64,000 bases of DNA, taken from NCBI GenBank assembly GCA_034678485.1, contig JAXDBU010000180.1, positions 1 to 64,000 of the forward strand, given 5' to 3'. A program made the position numbers and the translations under genes. The notes under the pieces were generated by a model. It was not told the origin of the DNA. It saw only the letters and a program-made list of their open reading frames with translations, and did not search any database. The stretch's first letter is position 1. Each line of letters opens with the position of its first letter. This document shows positions 50,021 through 58,815 of this stretch, one piece after another. The stretch is from PLanc-01 sp034678485. GTDB lineage: Bacteria; Planctomycetota; Phycisphaerae; Sedimentisphaerales; Anaerobacaceae.

Positions 50021-50860
50021 TTACGGCCTGGACTTGCGGTACACGCGGACGTAGTCCACTTCGAAACGAGCGGGGAATCCAGTCGCGGATGGGTCGCCGC
50101 CGTTAGTGCCGCCGAGGGCGAGGTTCAGCAGCATATAATGCGGCTCATGGAATGGATTCGCCTTGTCCGGCGTCGCGTTGATCGTCTTGCTCAGATCGAC
50201 CGTGTTGAGCAACTCGTCATCGACGTAGAGTCTGATGCTTTCCTCGTCCCAGTCCATCCGCCAGACGTGGAACTGTGACGACCACTCGGGATCGGCGAAC
50301 TCCGTGATCGGTTTCTTGAGGTCGTCCCAGACGGCTCGCCATCTGGTGCCGCTGGCCCAGCAGGCGTTGGCCAGGAGCATGCCGCGATAGTATTCCATGA
50401 TGTCGATCTCGCCGCAGCCCGGCCATTCGCGGGCGGAACCGAGCGTCCAGAAGGCAGGCCACAGGCCCGAACGCGTGTCGATCCGGCCTCGCATCTCGAA
50501 GCGGCCATAGGTCCAACTGTGTCGTCCAATCGTCTTGATGCACGCGGACGTGTATTCGATGTGTTCCCTGTTGCGACGCCAACTCCTGTCGTTTGGACTG
50601 TAATCGCGATTGGCTCGGCGCTCCCGACGCGCCTCGATAATGAGCAGACCGTCCTGGCAGAACGCATTGTCGGGCTGGTACCATTGCAGCTCTTCGTTCC
50701 GCACGAAACCCTGTTCGCAAACCCAGTTGTTGGGGTCGGGCGCACCGTCTCGGTCGAACTCATCCGCCCAAATCAGCTTGTGGCCAGGCATCTTCGTCTG
50801 AGCGACGCCGGCTCCGACAAGAGCCAACCACACCACGACCACACCGCATTTTCCGGCCAT
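50021..50860 (-). CDS. Secreted glycoside hydrolase family 16 (laminarinase-like)
   Basis: Cleaves beta-1,3 or mixed beta-glucans outside the cell. The 279-residue product has a signal peptide (CGVVVVWLALVGAGVAQ, about 5-22) and the GH16 jelly-roll landmarks: LIWADEFDRDG, YTSACIKTIGRHSWTYGRFEMRGRI, GLWPAFWTLG, the catalytic motif GEIDIMEYY with the two Glu residues and the Asp between them, and FHVWRMDWDEESIRLYVDDEL. The end, FEVDYVRVYR, is the standard last strand. ATG 50860 is preferred because GAGGATT lies upstream; GTG 50878 is possible. tatA lies upstream on the same strand. Confidence 0.93.
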   Translation of the reverse strand: MAGKCGVVVVWLALVGAGVAQTKMPGHKLIWADEFDRDGAPDPNNWVCEQGFVRNEELQWYQPDNAFCQDGLLIIEARRERRANRDYSPNDRSWRRNREHIEYTSACIKTIGRHSWTYGRFEMRGRIDTRSGLWPAFWTLGSAREWPGCGEIDIMEYYRGMLLANACWASGTRWRAVWDDLKKPITEFADPEWSSQFHVWRMDWDEESIRLYVDDELLNTVDLSKTINATPDKANPFHEPHYMLLNLALGGTNGGDPSATGFPARFEVDYVRVYRKSRP

Positions 50861-51015
50861 GCCAATCCTCGCAATCACCAGTCACTTGATGGTCACGCCG
50901 TACATAGTAGCGTAGTGGTGGGCGAGACCCTCAACCAGTTCATCCAACAGCGTCGCATCGAGAAGGCCGCGGGCTATCTGATCGGCAATGGCGGGTCGGC
51001 AGAGGCAGAGAGGGC

Positions 51016-51459
51016 CTACGTTGTGGGTTCGGCGAGGTCTCCGTCCCGCGAGGTTGGGTCCTCGTCGGCTGCCGGCTCGCTTGCCTCGGTCGCGACGGAA
51101 CTCGGCTCCGCCGGGTTGTACTGACCGGTCTCCGTCGAAGCGGTGGATTCCGTAGAACCGTATTGGCCCGTGTAAGGCGTTGAATTCGGGTCTTTGTACC
51201 CGTAGTCGTTCATCCCGGCGGCGTCTTTGACATCCGAGGCGACTTCGTTCGTGATCTTGTTGACGTCGCGGGTGACCTCGTCGGCGCTGTCCTGGAACTC
51301 GCGCATTCCCTTCTTGAACTCGTTGACACTCTTGCCCAGACTGCGCGCCACGTCCGGCAGGCGCCGCCCGAAGACCAGCAGGCCGATGATGAGGATGACG
51401 ATCCACTCGCCGCTGCCGGGCATCGAGATAAATGCCATATGTTGCGAGAGCCCAGTCAT
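51016..51459 (-). CDS. tatA: Sec-independent (Tat) translocase subunit TatA
   Basis: Forms the pore of the twin-arginine export pathway. The 147-residue product has a short extra N-terminus, then the family core SGEWIVILIIGLLVFGRRLPDVARSLGKSVNEFKKGMREF: one membrane helix, the FG hinge and an amphipathic helix. The C-terminal ~80 residues are acidic and rich in Ser/Thr/Glu/Pro, longer than in most TatA proteins. ATG 51459 or the in-frame ATG at 51438 could start it. TatB/TatC genes are not in the window. Confidence 0.9.
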   Translation of the reverse strand: MTGLSQHMAFISMPGSGEWIVILIIGLLVFGRRLPDVARSLGKSVNEFKKGMREFQDSADEVTRDVNKITNEVASDVKDAAGMNDYGYKDPNSTPYTGQYGSTESTASTETGQYNPAEPSSVATEASEPAADEDPTSRDGDLAEPTT

Positions 51460-51622
51460 AACGATCCCAATTCAATGCGCACAGTCTGATTCTCTGTCAT
51501 AGACAGTCCCTGCCCTCCATACGTCCGGTCCGGAGGCATGTTTGGGCGCAGAAGGACCACCTTATGCAATATTGTACCACCCTTGTAGTGAGGCTGGGAA
51601 GCCGGGGGAGTGGATTTTTCGC

Positions 51623-51650
51623 TTGTCAACGTCTCCCGGCTGGGTACGAT
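51623..51650 (+). promoter_or_regulatory. Promoter of the aminotransferase gene
   Basis: TTGTCA (51623-51628), 16 bp, then TACGAT (51645-51650). Transcription would begin near 51657, about 29 nt before the ATG. Confidence 0.5.
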
Positions 51651-51685
51651 GGGGGTGTTGTGTTTTCCACGCGGTAGATACCTTG

Positions 51686-52819
51686 ATGAACGCGGTGAGC
51701 AAGTCCATGAAGAAACTGGTCGCGGATCGGACGAGTCTGATCGATGCAAGTGGAATACGTAAGGTTTTTGCCCTGGCAGGGGAGCTGAAGGACCCGGTCA
51801 ATTTCTCGATTGGCCAGCCGGATTTCGACGTGCCGGAGCCGCTCAAACGCGAGGCGATCAAGGCCATCGAGGTTGGATTCAACCGGTACTCCCAGACGGC
51901 CGGTGAGAAGGACCTCATGGACAGGATTGCGGCTCAGGTCACTGCTGAGTTCGGCTGGAAGGACCCCGCGGTTCTCGTCGCCAGCGGCGTCAGCGGCGGT
52001 CTGCTCCTGGCGTTCCTGGCGCTGATCAACCCGGGCGATGAAGTTATTATCCCCGACCCATATTTCGTCATCTACAAACACGTCGTGAACCTGCTGGGCG
52101 GCAAGTGTGTCTTCGTTGACAGCTATCCGGGCTTCCGCCTTCCTGTAGACAAGATTGCCGATGCGATCACCGACCGCACCAAGATGATCATCCTGAATTC
52201 GCCGTGTAATCCGACGGGGATCGTGTACTCGCCGTCGGAGATCCAGGCTCTGGCGAAGGTGGCGGCGGAGAAGGACGTCCTGGTGCTCACCGACGAAATC
52301 TATGAGCAGTTCAGCTACGACGGACCGGCCACGAGCATCGGCAAGCACTGCGAGAACGTGCTCGTCATGCGCGGCTTCAGCAAGAGCTACGCGATGACCG
52401 GGTGGCGACTGGCGTACGTCGCTGCGCCGTCGTCGTTGCGTCCGGTCCTCGAGGAGATGACCAAGATCCAGCAGTACACGTTCGTCTGCGCGCCGACGCC
52501 GTTTCAGCGGGCCGCCATCGCCGCGATGAGCTATGACCCCCACGATCTCGTGAAGGACTACATTCGCAAGCGGGATCTGCTGTACGATGGGCTCAAGGAC
52601 AGGTTCGAGCTGTCCAGGCCGCAGGGGGCGTTCTATGCGTTCCCCAGGGCGCCGGGCGGTTCGTCGGGCAGCGAGTTCGTCAAACGGGCGATCCAGAACA
52701 ACGTGCTCGTCATTCCCGGCAACGTCTTCAGCGAGAAGGATACGCATTTCCGAATCAGCTTCGCGACGACCGACGAGAACATCCAGCGCGGCGTGGACAT
52801 TCTGCGCCGCCTGGCGTAG
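51686..52819 (+). CDS. PLP-dependent class I aminotransferase (aspartate aminotransferase-like)
   Basis: Transfers amino groups between amino acids and 2-oxo acids in the cytoplasm. The 377-residue product has the class I fold type I pattern: FSIGQPDFDVPEPL at the N-terminus, LVASGVSGGLLLAFLALINPGDEVIIPDPYFVIY, NSPCNPTGIVYS, LTDEIYEQFSYDG, and the PLP Lys in SKSYAMTGWRLAY. The C-terminal domain has RPQGAFYAFP and the substrate-carboxylate Arg in FRISFA. These fit aspartate or broad-specificity aminotransferases; the exact substrate cannot be told. ATG 51686 follows the promoter; a second ATG at 51707 is possible. It is divergent from tatA. Confidence 0.92.
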   Translation: MNAVSKSMKKLVADRTSLIDASGIRKVFALAGELKDPVNFSIGQPDFDVPEPLKREAIKAIEVGFNRYSQTAGEKDLMDRIAAQVTAEFGWKDPAVLVASGVSGGLLLAFLALINPGDEVIIPDPYFVIYKHVVNLLGGKCVFVDSYPGFRLPVDKIADAITDRTKMIILNSPCNPTGIVYSPSEIQALAKVAAEKDVLVLTDEIYEQFSYDGPATSIGKHCENVLVMRGFSKSYAMTGWRLAYVAAPSSLRPVLEEMTKIQQYTFVCAPTPFQRAAIAAMSYDPHDLVKDYIRKRDLLYDGLKDRFELSRPQGAFYAFPRAPGGSSGSEFVKRAIQNNVLVIPGNVFSEKDTHFRISFATTDENIQRGVDILRRLA

Positions 52820-52876
52820 CCAGAGCTCGGAAGGGAGATCGGAGGGGAGAATTTTGAGGTGCCTGGACGGGCGGTG

Positions 52877-52905
52877 TTGCGGACAACGCCGTAGAGCGGT
52901 AGAAT
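52877..52905 (+). promoter_or_regulatory. Promoter of the NfeD-FloA operon
   Basis: TTGCGG (52877-52882), 17 bp, then TAGAAT (52900-52905). The -10 box ends 7 bp before the ATG at 52913, so the predicted transcript begins at or next to the start codon. No ribosome binding site precedes the ATG, which fits a leaderless mRNA. Confidence 0.55.
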
Positions 52906-52912
52906 CGCCAGC

Positions 52913-54460
52913 ATGAGAAGGATAGTCCGAGCAACTCTGATTCTGGCGGCGTGTGCCGGGGCGTGCCCCTCGTCCCATGGGGCGGCCCCCGCTGAGGCGA
53001 GCGCCATCGTTCATCCCGCCAAAGCGGCGGTCATCCCCTGTGAAGGCACGATCGACGAGGCCCTGTTCTACTCCATTCGGCGACGGACCGAGATCGCGAT
53101 GAACGACGGGGCGCAGTACCTCATCTACCAGATCGGTACGTACGGCGGGATGGTCGATGCGGCGGACTCCATTGCGAAGTACCTGATCCAGGATGTCGCT
53201 GCACGCGGACATACCGTCGCTTATGTCACGACGCAGGCCATCTCGGCCGGGGCGCTCATCAGCGTGTCGTGCCAGGACATCGTCATGCGCGAGAGCACGA
53301 CCATCGGGGATTCGGCCCCGATCTCCATGGGGGGCAAGCTCGAAGGTGTCGAACGGGAAAAGATGGAGAGCTTCATCCGCGCCGCGTTTCAGCGGGCCGC
53401 CGAGGCCAACCACTATCCGGATCTGCTGCTCAAGGCCATGGTCAGCGTCCAGATCGAGGTGTATCGCATCCAGAATCGTCGAACGGGAAGCTATGAGTTT
53501 TTCGAGGGCAACAAGCTGCCGACGGATGCGAATGAATACGACATCGCCAACGCCCAGGAGATCAACGGCGACGACGAGTTGCTGACACTGACGGAGTCGC
53601 AGGCCCTGGAGTATGGGATCGCAAGGGCCGTCGTCAGCGACGTGAACGAAGTGCTGGCCTTCCTCGCAAACCGCGATGGCGTGAAGTTCGCCGGACCACC
53701 GATTGTCTTGGAAACCACCTGGTCGGAACACATGGTCAGTTGGCTGACCTCTCCCGCCGTGCTGGGGGTCCTTGTCATGTTGGCGATGTTGGGTGTGTAT
53801 ATGGAGTTCAGCACGCCGGGCTTCGGGTTGCCGGGCATCGCGGCGGTTATCTGTTTTGCTCTGATCCTCGGCAGCAAGTACATGGTCGGCATGGCCAATT
53901 GGGTGGAAGTCGTGCTGTTGTTCGCGGGGATCTTCCTGCTGTTGGTCGAAGTGTTCGTGCTGCCGGGCTTCGGAGTCGCCGGCATTCTTGGGATTGCGAT
54001 GATCCTCATCGGCCTGTTTGGCATGTTGATCCGCAACGCCCCGGATGAGTTTCCCTGGCCTCGTACCCCGGCGGATTGGGACGCATTGTCCTCCGGCGTG
54101 ATCTCGCTGACGCTGGGATTCGCAGGATTCGTCGTGCTGGCGTGGATCTTGTCTCGATATCTGCCAAGGCTGCCTTTTCTGAGCGGCCTGATCCTGGCCC
54201 CGACCCCAGGGGGCAGGGGGGCGGGGTCGCGGGTGAGCATGACCGTCCCACCCCAGAGCGCCGGGCAACAGTTGCAGGTGGGCCAGGTCGGTGTCGCCGT
54301 CACGAGGCTCAGGCCCGCGGGCAAGGCCCGCTTCGGCGACGCCTTCGTGGACGTCGTCGCGGTGGGCGAATTCCTCGACAAAGGCACGAGAATTGCCATA
54401 ACTGGGATAAACGGTAGCCGAGTTGTCGTCAAACATCTTGAGCAGGGCGGCCCGGCCTGA
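52913..54460 (+). CDS. NfeD family membrane-bound serine protease (ClpP-class)
   Basis: A 515-residue protein. It has a signal sequence, an N-terminal ClpP/crotonase-fold protease domain (about 35-260) with the nucleophile region AYVTTQAISAGALISVSC and GDSAPI, then four to five membrane helices (about 275-435), and a C-terminal OB-like NfeD domain (VGQVGVAVTRLRPAGKARFGDAFVDVVAVGEFLDKGTRIAI). NfeD proteases act with flotillin or stomatin partners; the archaeal relative cleaves stomatin. Here FloA is encoded two genes downstream. Between protease and membrane parts is an acidic linker (ANAQEINGDDELLTL). It is probably translated from a leaderless message. Confidence 0.88.
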   Translation: MRRIVRATLILAACAGACPSSHGAAPAEASAIVHPAKAAVIPCEGTIDEALFYSIRRRTEIAMNDGAQYLIYQIGTYGGMVDAADSIAKYLIQDVAARGHTVAYVTTQAISAGALISVSCQDIVMRESTTIGDSAPISMGGKLEGVEREKMESFIRAAFQRAAEANHYPDLLLKAMVSVQIEVYRIQNRRTGSYEFFEGNKLPTDANEYDIANAQEINGDDELLTLTESQALEYGIARAVVSDVNEVLAFLANRDGVKFAGPPIVLETTWSEHMVSWLTSPAVLGVLVMLAMLGVYMEFSTPGFGLPGIAAVICFALILGSKYMVGMANWVEVVLLFAGIFLLLVEVFVLPGFGVAGILGIAMILIGLFGMLIRNAPDEFPWPRTPADWDALSSGVISLTLGFAGFVVLAWILSRYLPRLPFLSGLILAPTPGGRGAGSRVSMTVPPQSAGQQLQVGQVGVAVTRLRPAGKARFGDAFVDVVAVGEFLDKGTRIAITGINGSRVVVKHLEQGGPA

Positions 54461-54516
54461 GACGGGGCCGCTGCCGCTGCACCTGGATGAGATCGCGTCG
54501 TCTTGTCAGGGGAAGG

Positions 54517-55020
54517 ATGACATCTGTGGATTGGTGGCTCTTATTTGCGGTTTTTCTGTTCATCGCTTGTGCCGCGTTGATTGTGGCGGAAGTGTTCATT
54601 CCGAGCTTCGGTCTGCTGAGCATCTGTTCAACCGCCTGTCTTGTGGGCGGCATCTGGATCTTCTTTCACCACAGTCCGGCCGCCGGATGGACCGGCGTGG
54701 TCGCTGCTGTTGTCATGGTGCCCTCGCTGCTCGTGATGGCGTACAGGGTGTTGCCGAAGACACGATTCGGCAAACGGGTGATCCTGGCGCCGCCGGTGCG
54801 GGACCGCGGTGATGCGATCCCGGATACGACGGAATTGGCGCAGTTGATCGGGCACGCGGGCCGGGTGATTACCGCGATGCGACCGGTAGGCATGTGTGAT
54901 TTCGACGGGCGACGGGTTGAATGCGTTGCCGAGAGCGGGTATCTACAGAGGGACAAGCAGGTCAAGGTGATTCGCGTCGAAGGGACCCAAGTGACGGTGC
55001 GGGTCATGGACGAGACTTAG
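54517..55020 (+). CDS. Short NfeD-like protein (membrane plus OB domain)
   Basis: A 167-residue protein without a protease domain: two or three hydrophobic helices (about 6-30, 33-50 and 57-76), then a soluble domain ending in VGMCDFDGRRVECVAESGYLQRDKQVKVIRVEGTQVTVRV, the OB-like NfeD fold. ATG 54517 sits directly next to AGGGGAAGG; the GTG at 54526 has better spacing and may be the true start. It lies between the long NfeD and FloA, a typical order for such operons. Confidence 0.82.
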   Translation: MTSVDWWLLFAVFLFIACAALIVAEVFIPSFGLLSICSTACLVGGIWIFFHHSPAAGWTGVVAAVVMVPSLLVMAYRVLPKTRFGKRVILAPPVRDRGDAIPDTTELAQLIGHAGRVITAMRPVGMCDFDGRRVECVAESGYLQRDKQVKVIRVEGTQVTVRVMDET

Positions 55021-55035
55021 AGAAAGGATCGAGAG

Positions 55036-56043
55036 ATGTCACAGATCGATGGAGTGTTGTTGCAGGGGAATCCGGTTTTCATGGCAGTCCTGATCGTCAT
55101 CGGCATCGCAGTGCTTGTGGTGGCCCTGATCGTGCTGAAGTTCGCACGGCTATGGCTCCAGGCCTATTTTTCCCGCGCCGACGTCCGCCTGAGCGAGTTG
55201 ATCGGAATGTGGCTGCGACGTGTCGATTCCCGGACGATCGTGCTCAGCAAGATCACCGCGGTGCAGGCGGGTCTGCAACTGACGACGAAGGACCTCGAAA
55301 GTCATTACTTGGCGGGCGGGCGCGTCCCGAACGTCGTGCGAGCGCTCATTGCGGCCGACCGCGCCAACATCGATCTGAGTTTCAAGACGGCCACCGCCAT
55401 CGATCTGGCCGGGCGGGATATCCTCGATGCGATTCAAACCAGCGTCAACCCGAAGGTGATCGATTGTCCCGATCCCAAGAAAGGCAAGGAGACCATTGAC
55501 GCCGTGGCGCAAGACGGCATCCAGCTCCGGGCCAAGGCCCGCGTGACCGTGCGGACGAACATCCAGCGCCTTGTCGGCGGCGCCACGGAGGAGACGATCA
55601 TCGCCCGCGTCGGCGAGGGCATCGTGACGACCATCGGCAGCTCGATCACGTACAAGAACGTGCTCGAGAACCCCGACCGGATCTCCAAGGCGGTGCTGGA
55701 CAAAGGGCTCGACGCCGGGACCGCGTTTGAGATCCTCTCGATCGACATTGCCGATGTGGACGTGGGCGAGAACGTGGGCGCCCAGCTCCAGGCAGCCCAG
55801 GCGGAGGCGGATATGCGGCGTGCGAAGGCCGAAGCGGAGAAACGACGCGCGATGGCCGTCGCCCGCGAGCAGGAAATGCGGGCGCTGGTCGTCGAGAACG
55901 AGGCGAAAGTCCCGCTGGCCATCTCGGAGGCCTTCCGCTCGGGCAATCTCGGCATCATGGATTACTACCGGCTCAAGAATATCGGAGCCGACACCCAGAT
56001 GCGCGAGTCGATCGCCAAGCCGAAGAAGCCGGACCAGGCGTGA
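55036..56043 (+). CDS. floA: Flotillin-like protein FloA
   Basis: SPFH-type scaffold that organises membrane microdomains. The 335-residue product has one N-terminal hydrophobic hairpin (about 16-40), the SPFH domain with ATAIDLAGRDILDAIQTSVNPKVIDCP, RLVGGATEETIIARVGEGIVTTIGS and SIDIADVDVGENVGAQLQ, and a charged coiled-coil tail (QAEADMRRAKAEAEKRRAMAVAREQE) ending in RSGNLGIMDYYRLKNI, characteristic of the YqfA/FloA group. Ribosome binding site AAAGGATCGAGAG precedes ATG 55036. It probably works with the two NfeD proteins encoded just upstream. Confidence 0.94.
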   Translation: MSQIDGVLLQGNPVFMAVLIVIGIAVLVVALIVLKFARLWLQAYFSRADVRLSELIGMWLRRVDSRTIVLSKITAVQAGLQLTTKDLESHYLAGGRVPNVVRALIAADRANIDLSFKTATAIDLAGRDILDAIQTSVNPKVIDCPDPKKGKETIDAVAQDGIQLRAKARVTVRTNIQRLVGGATEETIIARVGEGIVTTIGSSITYKNVLENPDRISKAVLDKGLDAGTAFEILSIDIADVDVGENVGAQLQAAQAEADMRRAKAEAEKRRAMAVAREQEMRALVVENEAKVPLAISEAFRSGNLGIMDYYRLKNIGADTQMRESIAKPKKPDQA

Positions 56044-56073
56044 TGGGCGTGCAATCAGGATGGGCTGCTGCTG

Positions 56074-56796
56074 ATGGGAATGTTGATCGGACAATTTGAA
56101 GTGCTGGCTCAGGGATCCGGCCTCGATGAATGGGGCGATATCCTGGTCTTTGTCGTGATGGCGATTCTCTGGCTGGTCGGCGGACTGGCCAAGGCGATGA
56201 GCAGCAAGAAGACGCCCGAGCAGCGTCGCCAGCAGGAACCGGCCGCAGGACAGCGCCAGGGCAACCGACGCGAGACATGGCAGGATCGCCTGGCTCGCAA
56301 GGCCCAGGAGATTCAACGGGCTGCCGAGGCCAAGGCCAGACAGTTGCAGCAGCAAGCACGGCCACATGGCTCGACGGAGGCATCGTCCGCTGAGCCCGGG
56401 CCTCCTCAGCCCCCGGCGGGCAGGATCACCATTCGCCGGGCGTCTCAAGGCGACTCGGTGATGGTCTACGAGCGTCCTCCATCCCAACCTCAACCCGTCC
56501 GGAGGACGCCACGGCACAAGAACACGCTCGCGGCCCAGCGAATTGCGGAACCCCGGTCGGTGAAGCCGGCGATCTCGCAGGCCGTCGATACGTCCTTGCC
56601 CGTTGTTCGCCACAAATCTCCGCAGCCGCCCGACGTGCAGACCGGCGCACCGTCGGGGCGGCCTGCGAGTCTCCAGTCCAGCGACATCATCGACTACAGC
56701 GATCCGGACGCCCTCAAGAAGGCCATTCTGCACTACGAGGTTCTCGGCAAGCCGTTGGCATTGCGCGAGTCGTCAGAAGGGCAATCCGTATTCTGA
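56074..56796 (+). CDS. Membrane-anchored protein of unknown function linked to floA
   Basis: A 240-residue protein with one membrane helix (about 22-42, GDILVFVVMAILWLVGGLAKAM), then a long charged helix rich in Gln/Arg/Ala (QRRQQEPAAG ... KAQEIQRAAEAKARQLQQQA), then a Pro/Ser-rich disordered region. It ends with a small conserved-looking motif, IDYSDPDALKKAILHYEVLGKPLALRE. I do not recognise a family. Its place 30 bp after floA and its shape suggest a microdomain-associated adaptor. Downstream, 56797-56949, shows no gene. Confidence 0.6.
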   Translation: MGMLIGQFEVLAQGSGLDEWGDILVFVVMAILWLVGGLAKAMSSKKTPEQRRQQEPAAGQRQGNRRETWQDRLARKAQEIQRAAEAKARQLQQQARPHGSTEASSAEPGPPQPPAGRITIRRASQGDSVMVYERPPSQPQPVRRTPRHKNTLAAQRIAEPRSVKPAISQAVDTSLPVVRHKSPQPPDVQTGAPSGRPASLQSSDIIDYSDPDALKKAILHYEVLGKPLALRESSEGQSVF

Positions 56797-56949
56797 GTGG
56801 GATTTGTCACTCCATGTTCGCGGATGTGTGATCGTCCACGGGGCATCCAATCCCGGATACTGCCCCCTATGCAACGTCCCATAAGATATGTTATGTTTCA
56901 TTCGGGTCTTGCCGCCGGAGGTGGTTCCGCGGCGCTGCTTGCGAGGTGC

Positions 56950-58551
56950 TCACGGGCTTCCGACGGCCGCGTGGGCGGCTGTTTGACAGAGGTTCTCCCA
57001 CATCAGACCGATCGTGTCCGACAGACCGAGGTTCTGCAGGACAATCGAGATGTTCGTCGCGGGATCGACGTTCGGCCTGAGGTCCTTGTCGATCTTTCGC
57101 TGCAAGTTGATTACCGAGGAGGCGAATTTCACCCGGTCACAATAGAGTAGCGCCGTTCTGTAGTACAAATCCAGTGTGTCGGCGTCCAACTGTTGGGGCT
57201 GCGTGATCAACGCGAGCGCTTCGGACGCCTTGCCGATCTCAAACAGCGAGACGGCCAGCTTCGTGGCGGCACGGGAGAATGTGGGATTGATCTGCAACGC
57301 GACCTGGAAACAATCGCAGGCTTCCTGAAGGTGCAGCGCATTCATGTGAAGGATGCCCAGCCGGTAGTGCAGATCGGGGTTGCTCGGGAACCGAGCCAAT
57401 TGGTGCTCGTGGGCGGCCAAGATGGTCTGTTCCAGGCTCCGACCGTCCGTGGGCGCCGGCAACAGGTTCGCCTCGAGTGCCGCTTTGAGAATGAGCTTGG
57501 CGGTCTCGGCGAACAGGAACGACGTATTGGGCTGGATCGCCGAAGCCAGGGACAGGGTGTTCAGGGCCTCTGCGTCCAGTCCGGCGAGCTTCTGGGCGGC
57601 GGCCAGGCCCATATAGGCTTCCACGATCTCATCGTTGATTTCGATGGCCTTGTTGAACTGCTGGGCCGCAAGCTGGTCGGCGTGCATTTTCAGGTAGCTG
57701 GTGCCCAGTTTGATGGTTACCTCGAGGAAGTCCGGGCAGATCCGCAAGGCCTGCTGGTACAGAGTAATCGCGTCACTGATCCCTCCCATCATGCCGACGA
57801 TATCGGCCTGTTTGGCGACCAGGTCCGCCCGGTCGGGCTCCTCGGTCAGGAGGATTTCCACGCGATCCAGGGCCTCCTGGAGCTGTCCCTCGCACAGATG
57901 CTGTTCCAGTGTCTCGTCCGGTGCGACGAAGTTGTCCGGGTGGATCAGGATGGCCGTGTTGAAGGTCGCAATGCCTTTCGGATACTCGCCCGTGGCAACG
58001 TACAGGTGCCCGAGCGTGACGAGGGTCGAGATGTCATCCGGGTAGAACTCCTTCAAGGGCTCGTACTGGGCGATGGCATCGGCGATACGTCCATCCTTGA
58101 AGTAGATGGCTGCCAATCGCTGGGCGGGCAGTTGGAGCTGGCCGTTGAACTTGATGCAGTCCTGATAGAACTCGACGGCCTGAGCCTGGTGGCCGAGCCG
58201 CTCGTAACAATGGCCCAAGGTATAGAGCGCCAGCGTGTTGCTCGGCTGTCGTACATAGATCGAGTTGAGCTCCTGGATTGCTTCCTTGAGATTGTTCTCC
58301 TGCAGCAGCAAAGCCGCCGCGGCCATCCGTCCCGACCCGCACGATGGACTGCTGAAGAGGTACAGCTTCACCTGTTCCCGAGCCTCCGAGAACTTGCCGT
58401 GCCCCATGAGGTCGAGGATATGGTCCAATTGCGGGTTCTCAGGCATCTCGGCGTCCGTCTGGGCCTGTCTTCGCTCGCGGAGCCAGTGCCAGATCAGTTC
58501 GGATGTGTTGACTGTAATCGCCCTGCCGAGAATCTCCAGTAAACCGTACAT
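56950..58551 (-). CDS. TPR-repeat protein
   Basis: A 533-residue cytoplasmic-looking protein made largely of tetratricopeptide repeats, for example NTLALYTLGHCYERLGHQAQAVEFYQDCIKFNG, STLVTLGHLYVATGEYPKGIATFNTAILIHPDN and LLVTIKLGTSYLKMHADQLAAQQFNKAIEIND-type units. The N-terminus has a single weakly hydrophobic stretch (YGLLEILGRAITVNTSELIWHWL). TPR arrays bind other proteins; the partner is not evident. Strong ribosome binding site CAGGAG precedes ATG 58551. It converges with the FloA operon. Confidence 0.78.
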   Translation of the reverse strand: MYGLLEILGRAITVNTSELIWHWLRERRQAQTDAEMPENPQLDHILDLMGHGKFSEAREQVKLYLFSSPSCGSGRMAAAALLLQENNLKEAIQELNSIYVRQPSNTLALYTLGHCYERLGHQAQAVEFYQDCIKFNGQLQLPAQRLAAIYFKDGRIADAIAQYEPLKEFYPDDISTLVTLGHLYVATGEYPKGIATFNTAILIHPDNFVAPDETLEQHLCEGQLQEALDRVEILLTEEPDRADLVAKQADIVGMMGGISDAITLYQQALRICPDFLEVTIKLGTSYLKMHADQLAAQQFNKAIEINDEIVEAYMGLAAAQKLAGLDAEALNTLSLASAIQPNTSFLFAETAKLILKAALEANLLPAPTDGRSLEQTILAAHEHQLARFPSNPDLHYRLGILHMNALHLQEACDCFQVALQINPTFSRAATKLAVSLFEIGKASEALALITQPQQLDADTLDLYYRTALLYCDRVKFASSVINLQRKIDKDLRPNVDPATNISIVLQNLGLSDTIGLMWENLCQTAAHAAVGSP

Positions 58552-58618
58552 CCCTCACTCCTGATATTCTATCGTATGATGCCGGGAATCAAGGTACTGA
58601 TGAGGTATCGTCCAATTC

Positions 58619-58639
58619 GCGCAGGGTGTTAACCTGCGC
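58619..58639. repeat. Short perfect inverted repeat
   Basis: GCGCAGG (58619-58625), loop GTGTTAA, CCTGCGC (58633-58639). It lies between the response regulator and the TPR gene with no T-tract on either side, so it is an operator or a hairpin and not an obvious terminator. The rest of the 58552-58815 gap shows nothing else recognised. Confidence 0.4.
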
Positions 58640-58815
58640 CCAAACGCGTCGGGCGGGCATGGGACATCTGGATGCGACAGCGTGGCGGTTGTGTGTGTTG
58701 TAGGGTCTGTTTGGGATTTGAACGGAAGTTATCGGACCCTTTGGCGGTAGGGTGCGTCCGGAGCGCCCCCCCTGCCTGGGTGCACGTGATCTACAGGACG
58801 GAATACGCGCGTGGG

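Noticed and set aside
50882..51012. Protein-like residues (ADQIARGLLDATLLDELVEGL...) on the minus strand just upstream of the GH16 gene, in the same frame and ending one codon before its GTG
   Set aside because: There is no start codon or ribosome binding site for it, and the stop TGA separates it from GH16. It may be chance or a relic, and the evidence is too thin to list as a gene.
51626..54436. A 936-codon minus-strand open frame across the aminotransferase and NfeD genes
   Set aside because: Both plus-strand genes have complete motifs. The antisense frame is low-complexity and His/Arg/Asp-rich.
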